Shown here: positions 34,900 through 44,579 of the stretch, one piece after another
Layout: each line of letters starts with the position of its first letter
Numbering within the stretch: position 1 is the first letter of the stretch
Assembly (NCBI GenBank): GCA_003385635.1
Contig: QQUY01000001.1
Coordinates: forward strand, 2,519,001 to 2,583,000
From: Acidobacteriota bacterium
Lineage (GTDB): Bacteria; Acidobacteriota; Blastocatellia; Pyrinomonadales; Pyrinomonadaceae
Length of the DNA: 64,000 bases
Reading direction: 5' to 3'
Program-made: the position numbers and the translations under genes
The notes under the pieces: generated by a model
Seen by the model: the letters and a program-made list of their open reading frames with translations, nothing else
The model's database searches: none
Told to the model about the DNA's origin: nothing

Positions 34900-35601
34900 A
34901 TGAACGGAAATGAGTTTGAGGCCGAGGAGTTCGCAGAGGAACCGGAAGGCCGCGAAGAAGAGATCAGATTTGATGACAAACGCCGGTTTAATGACAGAGG
35001 CGAGCGTGTGAAAGTGGAAGTTAACGACGGAACAGGTACCGGAAAGGCCGAGTCGGCGGAGCAGGCGAAATCGCCCGAAGTCGTGAGCCTCGAGAACGCC
35101 TTAAAGGAAGTCTCGCTGCGCTGTGAAGCTGCCGAAGGAAAGCTTGTAGAGGTTCAGAAGAGGTTCGAGGCCGAGCGGTCCAAGCTCGAATCGGAGACGT
35201 CCGAGATGCGCGAGAGGATGAAGAAGACGCTTGCGCAGAGGGCGGAAGCGGACCGGTTCAATTTCCTTACGGCGCTCTTGCCGGTACTGGACAATCTCAA
35301 TCTCGCGATCGAAGCGAGCGAGCGCGATTCGTCGTTTGAACACCTTCTTACGGGCGTAAAAAGTACTGAAAGAAGTTTTCGCCAGGCATTGATGAACGTA
35401 GGTGTCGAGCCCGTTAAATCGGTCGGCGAGTTATTCAACCCGGAAGTTCACGAAGCGGTCGACATGGTCGATTGCAAAGAAGAGGATGAAGGCAAGATAC
35501 TTGCAGAATACTCCTCTGGCTATACTTTCAAAGGCAGGCTCCTCAGGCCTGCTCGTGTGCAAGTCGGCACGGTGGCAAGTACCGGAACCGCTGCCGAATG
35601 A
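34900..35601 (+). CDS. grpE: Nucleotide exchange factor GrpE
   Basis: A 233-residue GrpE with an acidic, disordered N-terminal region (1-60) and a long coiled coil (about 60-125). The C-terminal beta-wing carries the family motifs NLNLAIEAS, LLTGVKSTERSFRQALMNVGVEPV and FNPEVHEAVDMV. It releases ADP from DnaK. It lies 115 nt after clpB on the same strand, while dnaK and dnaJ are absent from this cluster. Confidence 0.93.
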   Translation: MNGNEFEAEEFAEEPEGREEEIRFDDKRRFNDRGERVKVEVNDGTGTGKAESAEQAKSPEVVSLENALKEVSLRCEAAEGKLVEVQKRFEAERSKLESETSEMRERMKKTLAQRAEADRFNFLTALLPVLDNLNLAIEASERDSSFEHLLTGVKSTERSFRQALMNVGVEPVKSVGELFNPEVHEAVDMVDCKEEDEGKILAEYSSGYTFKGRLLRPARVQVGTVASTGTAAE

Positions 35602-35798
35602 CTAGACGGCGGGTTGATCGATCGCGACCACCCGCCGCAACTCCCAAATCCGACCATCGATAAATGTTGAAATCATTGGGGCGTGTGGGCTAAAGTCTTG
35701 GCGTGCGCGTGTGTGCAGGCGTCTTTTAGCTCACTTTTCATCTCGCTTATGTGATGGTCGTAAAGCTCGGAAATTGGAGTCTTGGAATCGGGTCCGAA

Positions 35799-37346
35799 AT
35801 GGGAGACGTCAACAGGAAACCGCTTGCGCTCATCATTCTCGATGGATGGGGCTATTCGTCTTCACGCAAAGGAAACGCGATCGCCCTGGCCCACACTCCC
35901 AATTACGATTTCATCTGCGAGAATTTTCCCTCCACTATTCTTGCTGCGTCCGGTGAAAGGGTAGGTCTGACGAACGGCGCAGCCGGCGATTCCGAGATCG
36001 GACATCTTGCTATTGGCACCGGACAGCTCGTTAAAGGACCTGAAAACAACATTTCCGATGCGATCGCGGACGGCTCGTTCTATTCCAATGAGGCGCTCAA
36101 TGCCGCCTACGATTCGGCTAACGCAAGGGGGTCGTCGATACACCTTGTCGGATTGATATCGGATGGCGGAGTTCACTCTTCGCTTGATTCCCTGTTCGCG
36201 CTTCTGCGTTTAGCGGCGAAGAAAGGGATCCGTGAAAACGTTTACATCCACGCGATACTCGACGGCAAAGATGTTCCCCAAAGAACAGCTGATGTTTACC
36301 TGGAACTGCTCGGGATAAAGCTAGCAGAATTTGGGATCGGGCAAGTCGCCTCCGTTTGTGGCAGGCACTATGCAATGGACAGCAGCAACAATTGGGACCG
36401 GACGGTCCGCGCCTTTACGATGCTTGTCCACGCGGAAGGCGAACCGGCGACCGATCCGATCGAAGCGGTGCGCGGCTCGTTCCTTCGCGGTATATCGGAC
36501 GAGTTCATTCAACCGGTCGTTATACAGGGAGAAGACGGATCACCTGTTGCGCGAATCAAAGACGGGGACACGGTCGTCTTCTTCAATCACAGGCCTGACG
36601 GCCTGCGCCAGCTGACACGGGCGATCGCGGTGTCAGACTTTGGTGAGAACGCGTTCGGGAAGCCAAAGATCTCGGCAGTTTGCCTTACGGAATACGACGA
36701 AAAGTTCGAACTGCCCGTAGCGTTCAAGTTGTCGAACGAGGCAAGAGGGCTGGCGCGTGTTTTCGCCGAGAACGGTATCTACAACTACAGGGTTTCAGAG
36801 GCGGAGAAGTTTGCATACGTAACGCAGTTCTTTAACGGCGGATCGGAAGCAAAGCATCCGTGCGAACAGAGAGTGGCGATCCCGTCAAGACTGGACCTCG
36901 CACTCGAAGCTCCTGAGATGGGCTCCTTCAAGGTCGCCGATCGGCTCTTGCGGGGACTTGAAGAGGGGGAGAACGAAGTGTTCATCGCAAATCTTTCTGC
37001 CGCAGATCTGGTCGCCCACACAGGCAATCTCGAAAAGACCGTCGAGGCAGTTCAGTTTGTGGACACGTGCTTGGGCGGAATCATTGCAAAGATCACCGAA
37101 CTGGGCGGGACGGCGATCATAACGGCCGACCACGGGAACGTCGAACAGATGATCGATCCCAGAAGCGGGCGCCCTGATCCGGACCACACAGCGAATCCCG
37201 TTCCTTTTCACATCGTCAGCGGGGCGTCTTCAAACGGCCATCTTCGCGAGGACGGAGCGCTGGAAGACATCGCTCCGACGATGCTCGCGATTCTTGGAAT
37301 CGAAAAGCCGGCCGAAATGACCGGGCGCGATTTGAGACTTAGTTAG
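35799..37346 (+). CDS. gpmI: 2,3-bisphosphoglycerate-independent phosphoglycerate mutase
   Basis: A 515-residue dimanganese enzyme that interconverts 3- and 2-phosphoglycerate in glycolysis. The ATG at 35799 is chosen over in-frame ATGs at 35751/35754 because the family starts shortly before LALIILDGWG. The phospho-Ser loop reads AGDSEIGHLAIGTG. Metal and substrate motifs include SDGGVHSS, AILDGKD, GRHYAMDSSNNWDR, FNHRPDGLRQL and TADHGNVEQM. It sits downstream of grpE with its own leader, and there are no other glycolytic genes nearby. Confidence 0.95.
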   Translation: MGDVNRKPLALIILDGWGYSSSRKGNAIALAHTPNYDFICENFPSTILAASGERVGLTNGAAGDSEIGHLAIGTGQLVKGPENNISDAIADGSFYSNEALNAAYDSANARGSSIHLVGLISDGGVHSSLDSLFALLRLAAKKGIRENVYIHAILDGKDVPQRTADVYLELLGIKLAEFGIGQVASVCGRHYAMDSSNNWDRTVRAFTMLVHAEGEPATDPIEAVRGSFLRGISDEFIQPVVIQGEDGSPVARIKDGDTVVFFNHRPDGLRQLTRAIAVSDFGENAFGKPKISAVCLTEYDEKFELPVAFKLSNEARGLARVFAENGIYNYRVSEAEKFAYVTQFFNGGSEAKHPCEQRVAIPSRLDLALEAPEMGSFKVADRLLRGLEEGENEVFIANLSAADLVAHTGNLEKTVEAVQFVDTCLGGIIAKITELGGTAIITADHGNVEQMIDPRSGRPDPDHTANPVPFHIVSGASSNGHLREDGALEDIAPTMLAILGIEKPAEMTGRDLRLS

Positions 37347-37657
37347 TTCCGGGTTCCTAGTCGGCCTGCGGCCGAATTTCAAACTCCAGATTCCAGAGTT
37401 CGATAATGGAGCCGTACACCTCTTTGCGGATCTTGGCGGCGTGGCGCCTTTGCGGGAGGCTGGCAGTTGGGCGGAAACAGACTCCGAAATCCCGGCTCCT
37501 AGTTGGCCTGCGGCCGAAGTTCAAATTTCAGATTCCAGAATAAGAGCCGCTTTCTTCTTTGTGAATCCTGTCGGCTCGGCGCCTTTTCGAAAGGCGGAAC
37601 CATTCGAATAAAGGCCCTCGCTCCAAGGGTTGTATTCTCCTTTCGTAGGCAATGACG
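37347..37657. repeat. Intergenic direct repeat (two diverged copies)
   Basis: No gene. A sequence of about 52 nt, with gttcctagtcggcctgcgg near its start and attccaga at its end, occurs at 37347-37400. A diverged copy is at 37494-37545. Each contains the hairpin ggcctgcggcc. A further 7-bp stem (cgccttt/aaaggcg) is at 37580-37596. Confidence 0.7.
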
Positions 37658-38857
37658 CTACTCCATAGCCGCGAGCCGTAGCCGTAGCGACTGAAGCTTT
37701 ATGAAACCTTCTGCATCTCTCTGGTCGTAGGCGCCCGAATCGTCCTCGAACGTCACAACCCTTTCGCTGTACAAGGAGTTCGGCGACCTTCTCCCCGATA
37801 CGATTACATTTCCTTTGTACAGCTTTAGCCTCACGTCGCCCGAGACAGTTTCCTGGGTCTCCTCGATCAAATTCCGCATCAGCCTGAACTCCGGCGAGAA
37901 CCAGAAGCCGTAGTAGATCGATTCGGCGATCTTCACTCCCAGCGAGTCCCTCAAGCGAGTCACCTCGCGGTCCATCGCGATCGATTCGAGCGCCCTGTGC
38001 GCTGTCTGAAGAATCGTTACTCCCGGAGTTTCATAGACCCCCCTGGATTTCATCCCTACAAACCTGTTCTCTACAAGATCGACCCTTCCGACCCCGTGTT
38101 TTCCTCCGAGGTGGTTGAGTTTAGAAAGCAAATCGACCGCTCCATACTTTTCGTCGTTTATCGCCGAGGGTCTTCCTTTTTCGAAGGAGATGACAAGCTC
38201 TTCGGCTTCATCGGGAGCTTCTGCCGGATCGCTTGTAGTGGAGTAAATATTCGTAGGAGGCGCAACCCAGGGGTCTTCCAGGATTCCGCCCTCGTACGAG
38301 ACGTGCATAAGGTTGCGGTCGACCGAATACGGTTTTTCGGCTGTCGCCGCGACCTCGATCCCTTTCTCAGCGCAATATGCGATCAGGTCTGACCGGCCCT
38401 TGAAATCCCAATGCCGCCACGGTGCGACGACCTTGATGCCCGGTTCAAGTGCGTAGTACGAAAGCTCGAACCGCACCTGATCGTTTCCTTTTCCGGTGGC
38501 TCCATGTGCGACCGCGTCAGCTCCCTCTTTTCTCGCTATCTCGATCTGCCGTTTCGCTATCACGGGCCTCGCCAGCGAGGTTCCAAGCAGATAGACTCCC
38601 TCGTAGATCGCATTCGATTTGACCGCCGTCCAGACATACTCCTCAACGAATTCGTCCTTCAGGTCCTCAACATAGAGCTTCGAAGCTCCGGTGGCGATCG
38701 CCTTCTCCTCAAGACCATCGAGCTCCTCTCCCTGGCCTACATCCGCCGTGTAGCATATGACCTCGCAGTCATAGGTTTCTTTCAGCCAAAGTAGCATTGC
38801 AGACGTATCGAGTCCGCCCGAGTATGCGAGTACTATCTTGTTGATCTTTTGAACCAC
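37658..38857 (-). CDS. argG: Argininosuccinate synthase
   Basis: A 399-residue ATP-dependent ligase that joins citrulline and aspartate in arginine synthesis. The N-terminal PP-loop is LAYSGGLDTS. The motifs AHGATGKGNDQVRFE and KSRGVYETPG are characteristic. The start is GTG with GGAGAG about 8 nt upstream. It is divergent from argH with a 261-nt shared control region, so the two steps of the pathway could be co-regulated. Confidence 0.96.
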   Translation of the reverse strand: MVQKINKIVLAYSGGLDTSAMLLWLKETYDCEVICYTADVGQGEELDGLEEKAIATGASKLYVEDLKDEFVEEYVWTAVKSNAIYEGVYLLGTSLARPVIAKRQIEIARKEGADAVAHGATGKGNDQVRFELSYYALEPGIKVVAPWRHWDFKGRSDLIAYCAEKGIEVAATAEKPYSVDRNLMHVSYEGGILEDPWVAPPTNIYSTTSDPAEAPDEAEELVISFEKGRPSAINDEKYGAVDLLSKLNHLGGKHGVGRVDLVENRFVGMKSRGVYETPGVTILQTAHRALESIAMDREVTRLRDSLGVKIAESIYYGFWFSPEFRLMRNLIEETQETVSGDVRLKLYKGNVIVSGRRSPNSLYSERVVTFEDDSGAYDQRDAEGFIKLQSLRLRLAAME

Positions 38858-39118
38858 TTTTCATTCTCTCCTGCTGAGTGAATTCCATTGGATTCCCCTT
38901 TCGGGATCGCGATGAGAACAATAGCTTAACTTCCCTCCACAAGCACCACGACGTTCACGTCATTTGCACCGTTCGTTCTGGCGAGTAGAATCCAAAAGAA
39001 GTCAGAAAACATAATTGTGGGGCGATGAACTGAACCGTTCGGAGGCCGGGACTCGATCCGCTGGCGGCGATGGTCCGGTGCTTAGCCGAAGATCATATGG
39101 CTCAGCGCGCAGCATTCA

Positions 39119-40519
39119 ATGGGAAAAGAAAACAATCTGTGGGGCGGACGGTTCGAAAGCGAAACCGACCGGGAATTTTTTGAGTTCAACCGCTCGTTCG
39201 GGTTCGATGCCCGCTTGCTGGTCGCCGACGTGCGCGGCTCGATCGCGCATTGCAACTGCATCGAAAAAGCCGGGATGATCACTGGCGAAGAAGCCGAATC
39301 GATACGCCTCGGGCTTGACCAGCTCCTCAAGAGGGTTGTCGCAGATCCGGATATTCTGGCAGACGAAGAAGCGGAAGACGTGCATTCGTTTATCGAATCA
39401 AAGCTGTTCGAGATCATTGGCGCGTCTGCTTTGAAGCTCCACGCAGGAAGAAGCAGGAATGACCAGGTCGCAACTGCCCTCCGAATCTTCATGCGGGAAG
39501 CGATAGGCGAAGTAGTCCTTAAAGTACATTCGCTGCAGGCATCATTGGTCGGACTGGCTGAGACGAACAAAGAAGTAATTCTTCCCGGCTACACCCACCT
39601 TCAAAAGGCCCAGCCTGTACTCTTCGCTCACTGGTGTCTTGCCTTCTTCGAGATGTTGAGGAGAGATCGCGATCGTCTTGAGGATGTTCGAAAGCGTTTG
39701 AACGTCTCTCCACTTGGTTCTGCCGCTCTTGCCGGCACTTCATATCCGCTTGACCGTGCCTCGGCAGCCGAAGAGCTAGGGTTCGATTCGATCTCGAGAA
39801 ACAGCATCGATGCGGTCTCGGACCGCGATTTCTGTGTCGAGTTCGCATCAGCCGCGTCGCTCATCATGGTCCATCTTTCGAGGCTGGCCGAGGACATCGT
39901 CATCTATTGCAGCACCGAGTTCGGCTACCTCACGTTGTCCGATGCCGTTTCCACCGGCTCGAGCATTATGCCGCAGAAGAAGAATCCAGATTCGATGGAG
40001 TTGATCAGGGGAAAGTCCGGCCGGGTGGTTGGAGGCCTGATGTCACTACTGACGATCCAGAAGGGTCTGCCGACCGCGTACAACAAGGACCTTCAGGAAG
40101 ACAAAGAAGCGGTCTTCGACACGTTTGATACCGTGCGCGACTGCCTTTCGGTCGCAGCAACGGTGATCGACGGACTGGCGGTAAATGAAGACAAATGCAG
40201 ATCTGCAGTTTCGCAGGGTTACCTGAATGCGACGGAACTCGCCGACTATCTCTCTCGGAAAGGAATGGCATTTCGATCCGCTCACGAGGTCACCGGAAGG
40301 CTGGTCCTGCTCGCCATCTCAAAAGGCGTCGAGCTGGATGGACTCAGCCTCAAAGCTCTCAAGGAATATTCAGACCTCATCGAAGAGGATGTGTTTGAGA
40401 AGTTGAAACCGGAGGCGGCTATAGAAGCTAGATCGGTGTACGGCGGGACTTCTGCCACTCGCGTAAGAAGTCAACTGGAAGAGGCGGTCGCGTATCTCGA
40501 GGTGGAACAACCCGATTAA
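39119..40519 (+). CDS. argH: Argininosuccinate lyase
   Basis: A 466-residue fumarase-superfamily enzyme that splits argininosuccinate into arginine and fumarate. It has WGGRFESETD at the N-terminus, the HAGRSRNDQVATALR and TDRHLQ-equivalent YTHLQKAQP segments, the flexible signature loop GSSIMPQKKNPD, and the C-terminal GGTSATRVRSQL. It pairs with argG on the opposite strand. No other arginine genes are in the window. Confidence 0.96.
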   Translation: MGKENNLWGGRFESETDREFFEFNRSFGFDARLLVADVRGSIAHCNCIEKAGMITGEEAESIRLGLDQLLKRVVADPDILADEEAEDVHSFIESKLFEIIGASALKLHAGRSRNDQVATALRIFMREAIGEVVLKVHSLQASLVGLAETNKEVILPGYTHLQKAQPVLFAHWCLAFFEMLRRDRDRLEDVRKRLNVSPLGSAALAGTSYPLDRASAAEELGFDSISRNSIDAVSDRDFCVEFASAASLIMVHLSRLAEDIVIYCSTEFGYLTLSDAVSTGSSIMPQKKNPDSMELIRGKSGRVVGGLMSLLTIQKGLPTAYNKDLQEDKEAVFDTFDTVRDCLSVAATVIDGLAVNEDKCRSAVSQGYLNATELADYLSRKGMAFRSAHEVTGRLVLLAISKGVELDGLSLKALKEYSDLIEEDVFEKLKPEAAIEARSVYGGTSATRVRSQLEEAVAYLEVEQPD

Positions 40520-40637
40520 AGCGATCAGATTTTGGCGTCGAACACCCATTTAATTACTACAACGTTGTTGCGTCTGGTCTTTGTTTCCTGGTGCTTTCGG
40601 ATACGGATCGGTCGAGGCAAATTGCGGACACTGATTT

Positions 40638-41330
40638 ATGGCACAGGTTCTTTTGGTCACTCCTGTAAAGAAGGAACTTGATTCATTGGCGAGTTTCTTC
40701 GGATCCAGAGGATACGGCGCCGAGGTTCTCGACTGTAGAGTGCCCGCGTTCACAATTGAGACGCTGTCGTTGGTATGCGCGGCTGCGGGGCATGGGAAGG
40801 CCCAGTTTGCGATCGGCACTCAATACATTGTCGATTCGCATGGCCCATTCACTGCCATCGTTGCAGCTGGGGTGGCCGGTGCCCTCGACAAGGGCCTTGC
40901 AGCAGGAGATGTCGTAGTCGGCACCGAATCGATCGAGCATGACTATAAGCCTCGGTTTCACGGAGTCGGGCCACCCCCAAGGCATGCTTCGGCGCCTGAA
41001 CTGGTCGCTTCGATTCGGTCTGCCGAGCCAGGGGAGACAGGCTTTAGGGTACTAACCGGGCCAATTGCTGGTGGGGATGAAGACATCATCAGCCCTGCAA
41101 GAGCGGAGAATCTAAAAGAGCTTACGGGCGCATTGTGTGTTGCGTGGGAGGGTGCCGGAGGTGCACGCGCTGCCAAATTCAATGACATCCCTTTTGTCGA
41201 AATCCGTGCGGTATCCGATGCGGCGGACGATTCGGCGAGTGATGACTACAAGTTCAATCTTGAGGCGTCGATGACAAATCTTGGTATCCTTCTTCTAAGG
41301 TGGCTCGAAACAGATAGAAGACAAATCTAA
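40638..41330 (+). CDS. MTAN-like nucleosidase/phosphorylase family protein
   Basis: A 230-residue PNP_UDP_1-fold protein. The region GGDEDIISPARAENLKELTGALCVAWEGAGGARAAKF corresponds to the MTA/SAH nucleosidase block with the purine-binding Glu. The motif EIRAVSDAADD carries the catalytic Asp seen in MTAN. Likely substrates are methylthioadenosine, S-adenosylhomocysteine or futalosine, and the sequence cannot decide among them. It would complement the MtaD-like deaminase at 25805-27199 in handling S-adenosylmethionine by-products. Confidence 0.78.
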   Translation: MAQVLLVTPVKKELDSLASFFGSRGYGAEVLDCRVPAFTIETLSLVCAAAGHGKAQFAIGTQYIVDSHGPFTAIVAAGVAGALDKGLAAGDVVVGTESIEHDYKPRFHGVGPPPRHASAPELVASIRSAEPGETGFRVLTGPIAGGDEDIISPARAENLKELTGALCVAWEGAGGARAAKFNDIPFVEIRAVSDAADDSASDDYKFNLEASMTNLGILLLRWLETDRRQI

Positions 41331-41419
41331 ACTCTGGAACGGTGGATTGATACCGGACTATGTCCCCTGATAACCTTCTGATCTCCATCTCAAGAGAGGA
41401 ATGAACTTTTCCTAGCTAA

Positions 41420-42037
41420 ATGATCGACGAACTCGCCTACAGCAATACAGAAGAACGAATCAGAACTCGGCACAATGGAGCTGGCTGGATAGAGGTCATC
41501 GTGGGCTCGATGTTTTCCGGAAAGTCCGAGGAACTTATCCGCCGGCTGAACCGTGCAAAGATCGCCCGCCAGAAGGTACAGGTCTTCAAACCCAAGATTG
41601 ACGACCGTTATGCGGTCGAAGAGATCGCTTCCCATTCTGGAATGACCCATATTTCGAAGCCGGTTATGAAGGCGGAAGAACTGCTGGCCCAGATCGACGA
41701 TGACACCGAGGTCGTGGGGATCGACGAAGGCCAATTCTTTGATATGGAACTGGTCGAGGCCACCAACGATCTCGCAAACAGGGGAGTCCGCGTCATCGTG
41801 GCAGGACTCGATCAGGATTATATGGGAAAACCGTTCGAGCCGATGCCCCAGCTTCTTTCGATCGCCGAATTCATCACGAAGACCCACGCGATCTGTGTGA
41901 AATGCGGTAACACCGCCAACTACTCTCAGAGAACATTCGAATCGGATGCGCGTGTGGAAGTAGGGGCGCACGGGAAGTACGAGGCCCGCTGTCGCACGTG
42001 CTTCATCCCGCACGCGGACAAGCCGACGGCGCTCTAG
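41420..42037 (+). CDS. tdk: Thymidine kinase
   Basis: A 205-residue type II thymidine kinase that phosphorylates thymidine. It has P-loop [11 protein letters not shown], catalytic-site DEGQFF, and a lasso domain with the structural zinc cysteines CVKC and CRTC. The N-terminus carries about 20 extra residues before the core. With the nucleoside operon it extends salvage to deoxyribonucleosides. Confidence 0.95.
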   Translation: MIDELAYSNTEERIRTRHNGAGWIEVIVGSMFSGKSEELIRRLNRAKIARQKVQVFKPKIDDRYAVEEIASHSGMTHISKPVMKAEELLAQIDDDTEVVGIDEGQFFDMELVEATNDLANRGVRVIVAGLDQDYMGKPFEPMPQLLSIAEFITKTHAICVKCGNTANYSQRTFESDARVEVGAHGKYEARCRTCFIPHADKPTAL

Positions 42038-42343
42038 TTTCCACTAAGCGGAAGAGTAACAGGATGGACAGGATAGATAGGATTGTTGCTTCCGAGCCCT
42101 GACGTACCGAGTTGAATAGAAATCTGGAGACGAAAGATAAAGTAGCCCGGGACGCATCTGTACAAGGAGCGGTAGCGACCGGCAACATCTCAGAAAGAAC
42201 AAACAAGATGGACAGGATAGATAGGATATTCCGTCGTGCTAACGACGCGAGTAGTAATATGAACCGATAGGCCGTTGGCCAGGAGGGTCCTCATCCTGCC
42301 CATCTTGTCCATCCTGTTTTTTCATCCTGACTCTTGAACCCTG
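42038..42343. repeat. ACAGGATGGACAGGAT repeats in inverted arrangement
   Basis: No gene. Two direct copies of a text starting acaggatggacaggatagat or acaagatggacaggatagat lie near 42058-42084 and 42204-42230. Opposite-orientation copies (cccatcttgtccatcctg) lie at 42298-42332. The whole region can fold on itself. Confidence 0.75.
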
Positions 42344-43306
42344 CTACCGACCCCTGACATCCCGGAGCACTTGTTTCCAACCTTCTTCCAGCCCGAACTC
42401 CGGATCGAACCCAAGTTCTTCACGGATCAGATCGCCTCGGACGGCGATGTCCTCGTTGATCTTTTCGATCAGAGGCGTAAGGCGCATTTCCTTCCCGGCA
42501 AATTTAAGGAATACGTCCCCGCCAGCGAACGCCACGCGGGCAAGGGATTCGGGAAGATGGATCGAAGGCGCCTTCTTGCCAAGTGCTTTGGCGATGGTCT
42601 CAACGATCGTTTCCAGCGTGTGTACCTCGCCGTCGGTCACGTTATAGACCCTTCCTCTTGACCTGTCAGATTCGGCACACAATATCGCAGCGCGTACCGC
42701 ATCCTTTTCGTGGATCAGCGTCCTTCGATTTGTTCCGGGCCCGACGTAGGCGAACCTCCCGCTTCGGATCGCCTTAACGAGCCTCGGGAAGTTTCCTTTC
42801 ATCCCCTTTCCGTAAACAGCCGCGTAACGGATCACGGTCCCGCCCGGGTGTTTGAGAACGAGCTTTTCCGCCGCCAGCTTGGTTTCTGCGTACGGGCCGG
42901 AAGGCTGTGGCGCGGTTGATTCATCGAACGGCCCGCCGGTTCCATAAACATTGATAGTGCTCGCACTCACAAACCGTTCACAGTCTGAAAGTTCAACAAG
43001 CGTACGCGTAGCCCGATAGTTCACTGCCTCGTATTCCTGCCGCAGTTCTTCGGTCGGTCTATTGATGTGGAGTTTTGCCGCGTAGTGAAAGATCGTATCG
43101 ACGCCTTCGACTGCAGCACGTACAAAGCTTTTGTCGCGAAGATCGCCGACAACGATCTCTACTCTATCGTCGAATTCTACGGATCCCGGATCGCGGACCG
43201 CCGCACGGACACGAACTGCTCGGCTAACTAACTCTCGAACAAGCAGGGACCCGATAGCTCCCGACGCGCCCGTGACAAGCACGATGCCTTCGCGGAGATC
43301 AGCCAT
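42344..43306 (-). CDS. NAD-dependent epimerase/dehydratase (extended SDR)
   Basis: A 320-residue extended SDR. The ATG at 43306 has GGAGG six nt upstream and overlaps the preceding glycosyltransferase gene by 8 nt, so the two are translationally coupled. It has a Rossmann motif VTGASGAIGSLL and the catalytic pair YAETK. The segment SASTINVYGTGGPFDES is typical of UDP-sugar epimerases. Its partner suggests a role in cell-surface polysaccharide synthesis. Specificity is unknown. Confidence 0.85.
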   Translation of the reverse strand: MADLREGIVLVTGASGAIGSLLVRELVSRAVRVRAAVRDPGSVEFDDRVEIVVGDLRDKSFVRAAVEGVDTIFHYAAKLHINRPTEELRQEYEAVNYRATRTLVELSDCERFVSASTINVYGTGGPFDESTAPQPSGPYAETKLAAEKLVLKHPGGTVIRYAAVYGKGMKGNFPRLVKAIRSGRFAYVGPGTNRRTLIHEKDAVRAAILCAESDRSRGRVYNVTDGEVHTLETIVETIAKALGKKAPSIHLPESLARVAFAGGDVFLKFAGKEMRLTPLIEKINEDIAVRGDLIREELGFDPEFGLEEGWKQVLRDVRGR

Positions 43307-44522
43307 CGCCAACCTCCATCGCATCTGTGTACTTTGCAAGCGCCGTTTCGAACGAGTACTTGGTCCTTGCTGCCTTTAATGCGCGCTCTGACATCTCCAC
43401 AAGATCGCCGCGCAGGTTGCTTGCGTGTTCGATCGCCTTCAAAAGGCTCTCCGGGTCGTGCGGCGAGACCACCCATCCAACATTTTCCTCCTCAACCACG
43501 ATCGCGGGCTCCGAACCCTCTTCTACGATCGCGATGATAGGCTTTGCGGCGGCGAGAAAATTGTATGTCCTGCTCGGCATCGCCAGCGCCTTCATTCCCT
43601 CGACGAGCGTCACGACCGCCACATCACAGGCATTCAAGAAGTTCGTCTGGTCGGTCCTCGGCCTGGGACCGACGATCGAGACGTTATCCAGCCCAAGCTC
43701 TTCCTTCTTCCCTTCAAGCCAGTTCTTCTTGGCCCCCGCTCCGACAAACAAGAAATGGACATCTTCGTTTTTATCTTCCTTGAGTTTCGTCGCCGCCTGA
43801 ACGATGCTTTCTATATCCTGCGGAGGCCCCATGTTTCCTGCGTAAAGAACGACGAATTTCTCGAGCAATCCAAGTTCTTTCAGCAGCTCATTCTCCGATC
43901 GTTCCGTCGGCGAAACCTCTTCCAATGATGCCCAGTTCTGGATCGTCACGATCCGTTCAGAATCCGCTCCAGGCTCCAAGGCAACGGCTTCTTCCATATC
44001 CCTTCCGACGGTGATGATCTTCTCAGCCCCTCCGTACAGCCACTTGTTGAGCAACTTCATCAAGCGGACAGCGATCGATCCTTCAGAAGCGTTCCCCGTC
44101 GCCACCAGAATATCCGGATACTTGTCGTGCAATAGAAAATAGTAAGGAACCCGTTTAATGCGACAGGCAAGGGCGATAAGGAACGGAAGTGTGGGCGGTG
44201 CCGTAACAACAAGTACTTTGTCGCCTTTCCGGATTCGAAACAGGGCGTTGAAAAACATCGAGGTGCCGAGCGTGACCATGTTCGAAAGCCTGAACGCAAG
44301 AATGTTCTTGTCAAGGGTCGTCCCCCTGCACCGGCGCACTTCAACTTGGTTTCTATTTTCGGTGACCGGGGCACGAACACCCCTTGAGAGATAACTTGGC
44401 TGGCCGCACAAGACCGCAACCGGGGTCTTTTTCGCGAGCCCTTCCGCCGTTTGTGTGAGGTAGTAGGCGGTCGTGTTCTCTTCGGGAGCGTAAGGCTCGC
44501 CTACGACCCAGATTCGATTCAT
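43299..44522 (-). CDS. Glycosyltransferase family 4, WbuB-like
   Basis: A GT-B-fold glycosyltransferase of about 407 residues (ATG at 44522, with 44531 as an alternative). The N-terminal acceptor domain has GEPYAPEENTTAYYLTQTAEGLAKK. The donor domain is YAGNMGPPQDIESIVQA and the sugar-nucleotide site is VEGMKALAMPSRTYNFLAAAKPIIA followed by EEGSEPA. The overall form is that of WbuB/capsule glycosyltransferases, which act on undecaprenyl-linked sugars. It forms an operon with the epimerase gene downstream. Confidence 0.86.
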   Translation of the reverse strand: MNRIWVVGEPYAPEENTTAYYLTQTAEGLAKKTPVAVLCGQPSYLSRGVRAPVTENRNQVEVRRCRGTTLDKNILAFRLSNMVTLGTSMFFNALFRIRKGDKVLVVTAPPTLPFLIALACRIKRVPYYFLLHDKYPDILVATGNASEGSIAVRLMKLLNKWLYGGAEKIITVGRDMEEAVALEPGADSERIVTIQNWASLEEVSPTERSENELLKELGLLEKFVVLYAGNMGPPQDIESIVQAATKLKEDKNEDVHFLFVGAGAKKNWLEGKKEELGLDNVSIVGPRPRTDQTNFLNACDVAVVTLVEGMKALAMPSRTYNFLAAAKPIIAIVEEGSEPAIVVEEENVGWVVSPHDPESLLKAIEHASNLRGDLVEMSERALKAARTKYSFETALAKYTDAMEVGDG

Positions 44523-44579
44523 CACGGGCAATGTTATAGATTTGCAGTGATCCCGGTCAAGCAGTTCTCGAATGGCTAT

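Noticed and set aside
40638..41330. Assignment as futalosine hydrolase (MqnB)
   Set aside because: The MTAN-fold motifs fit several nucleosidases, and there is no menaquinone-pathway neighbour to decide.
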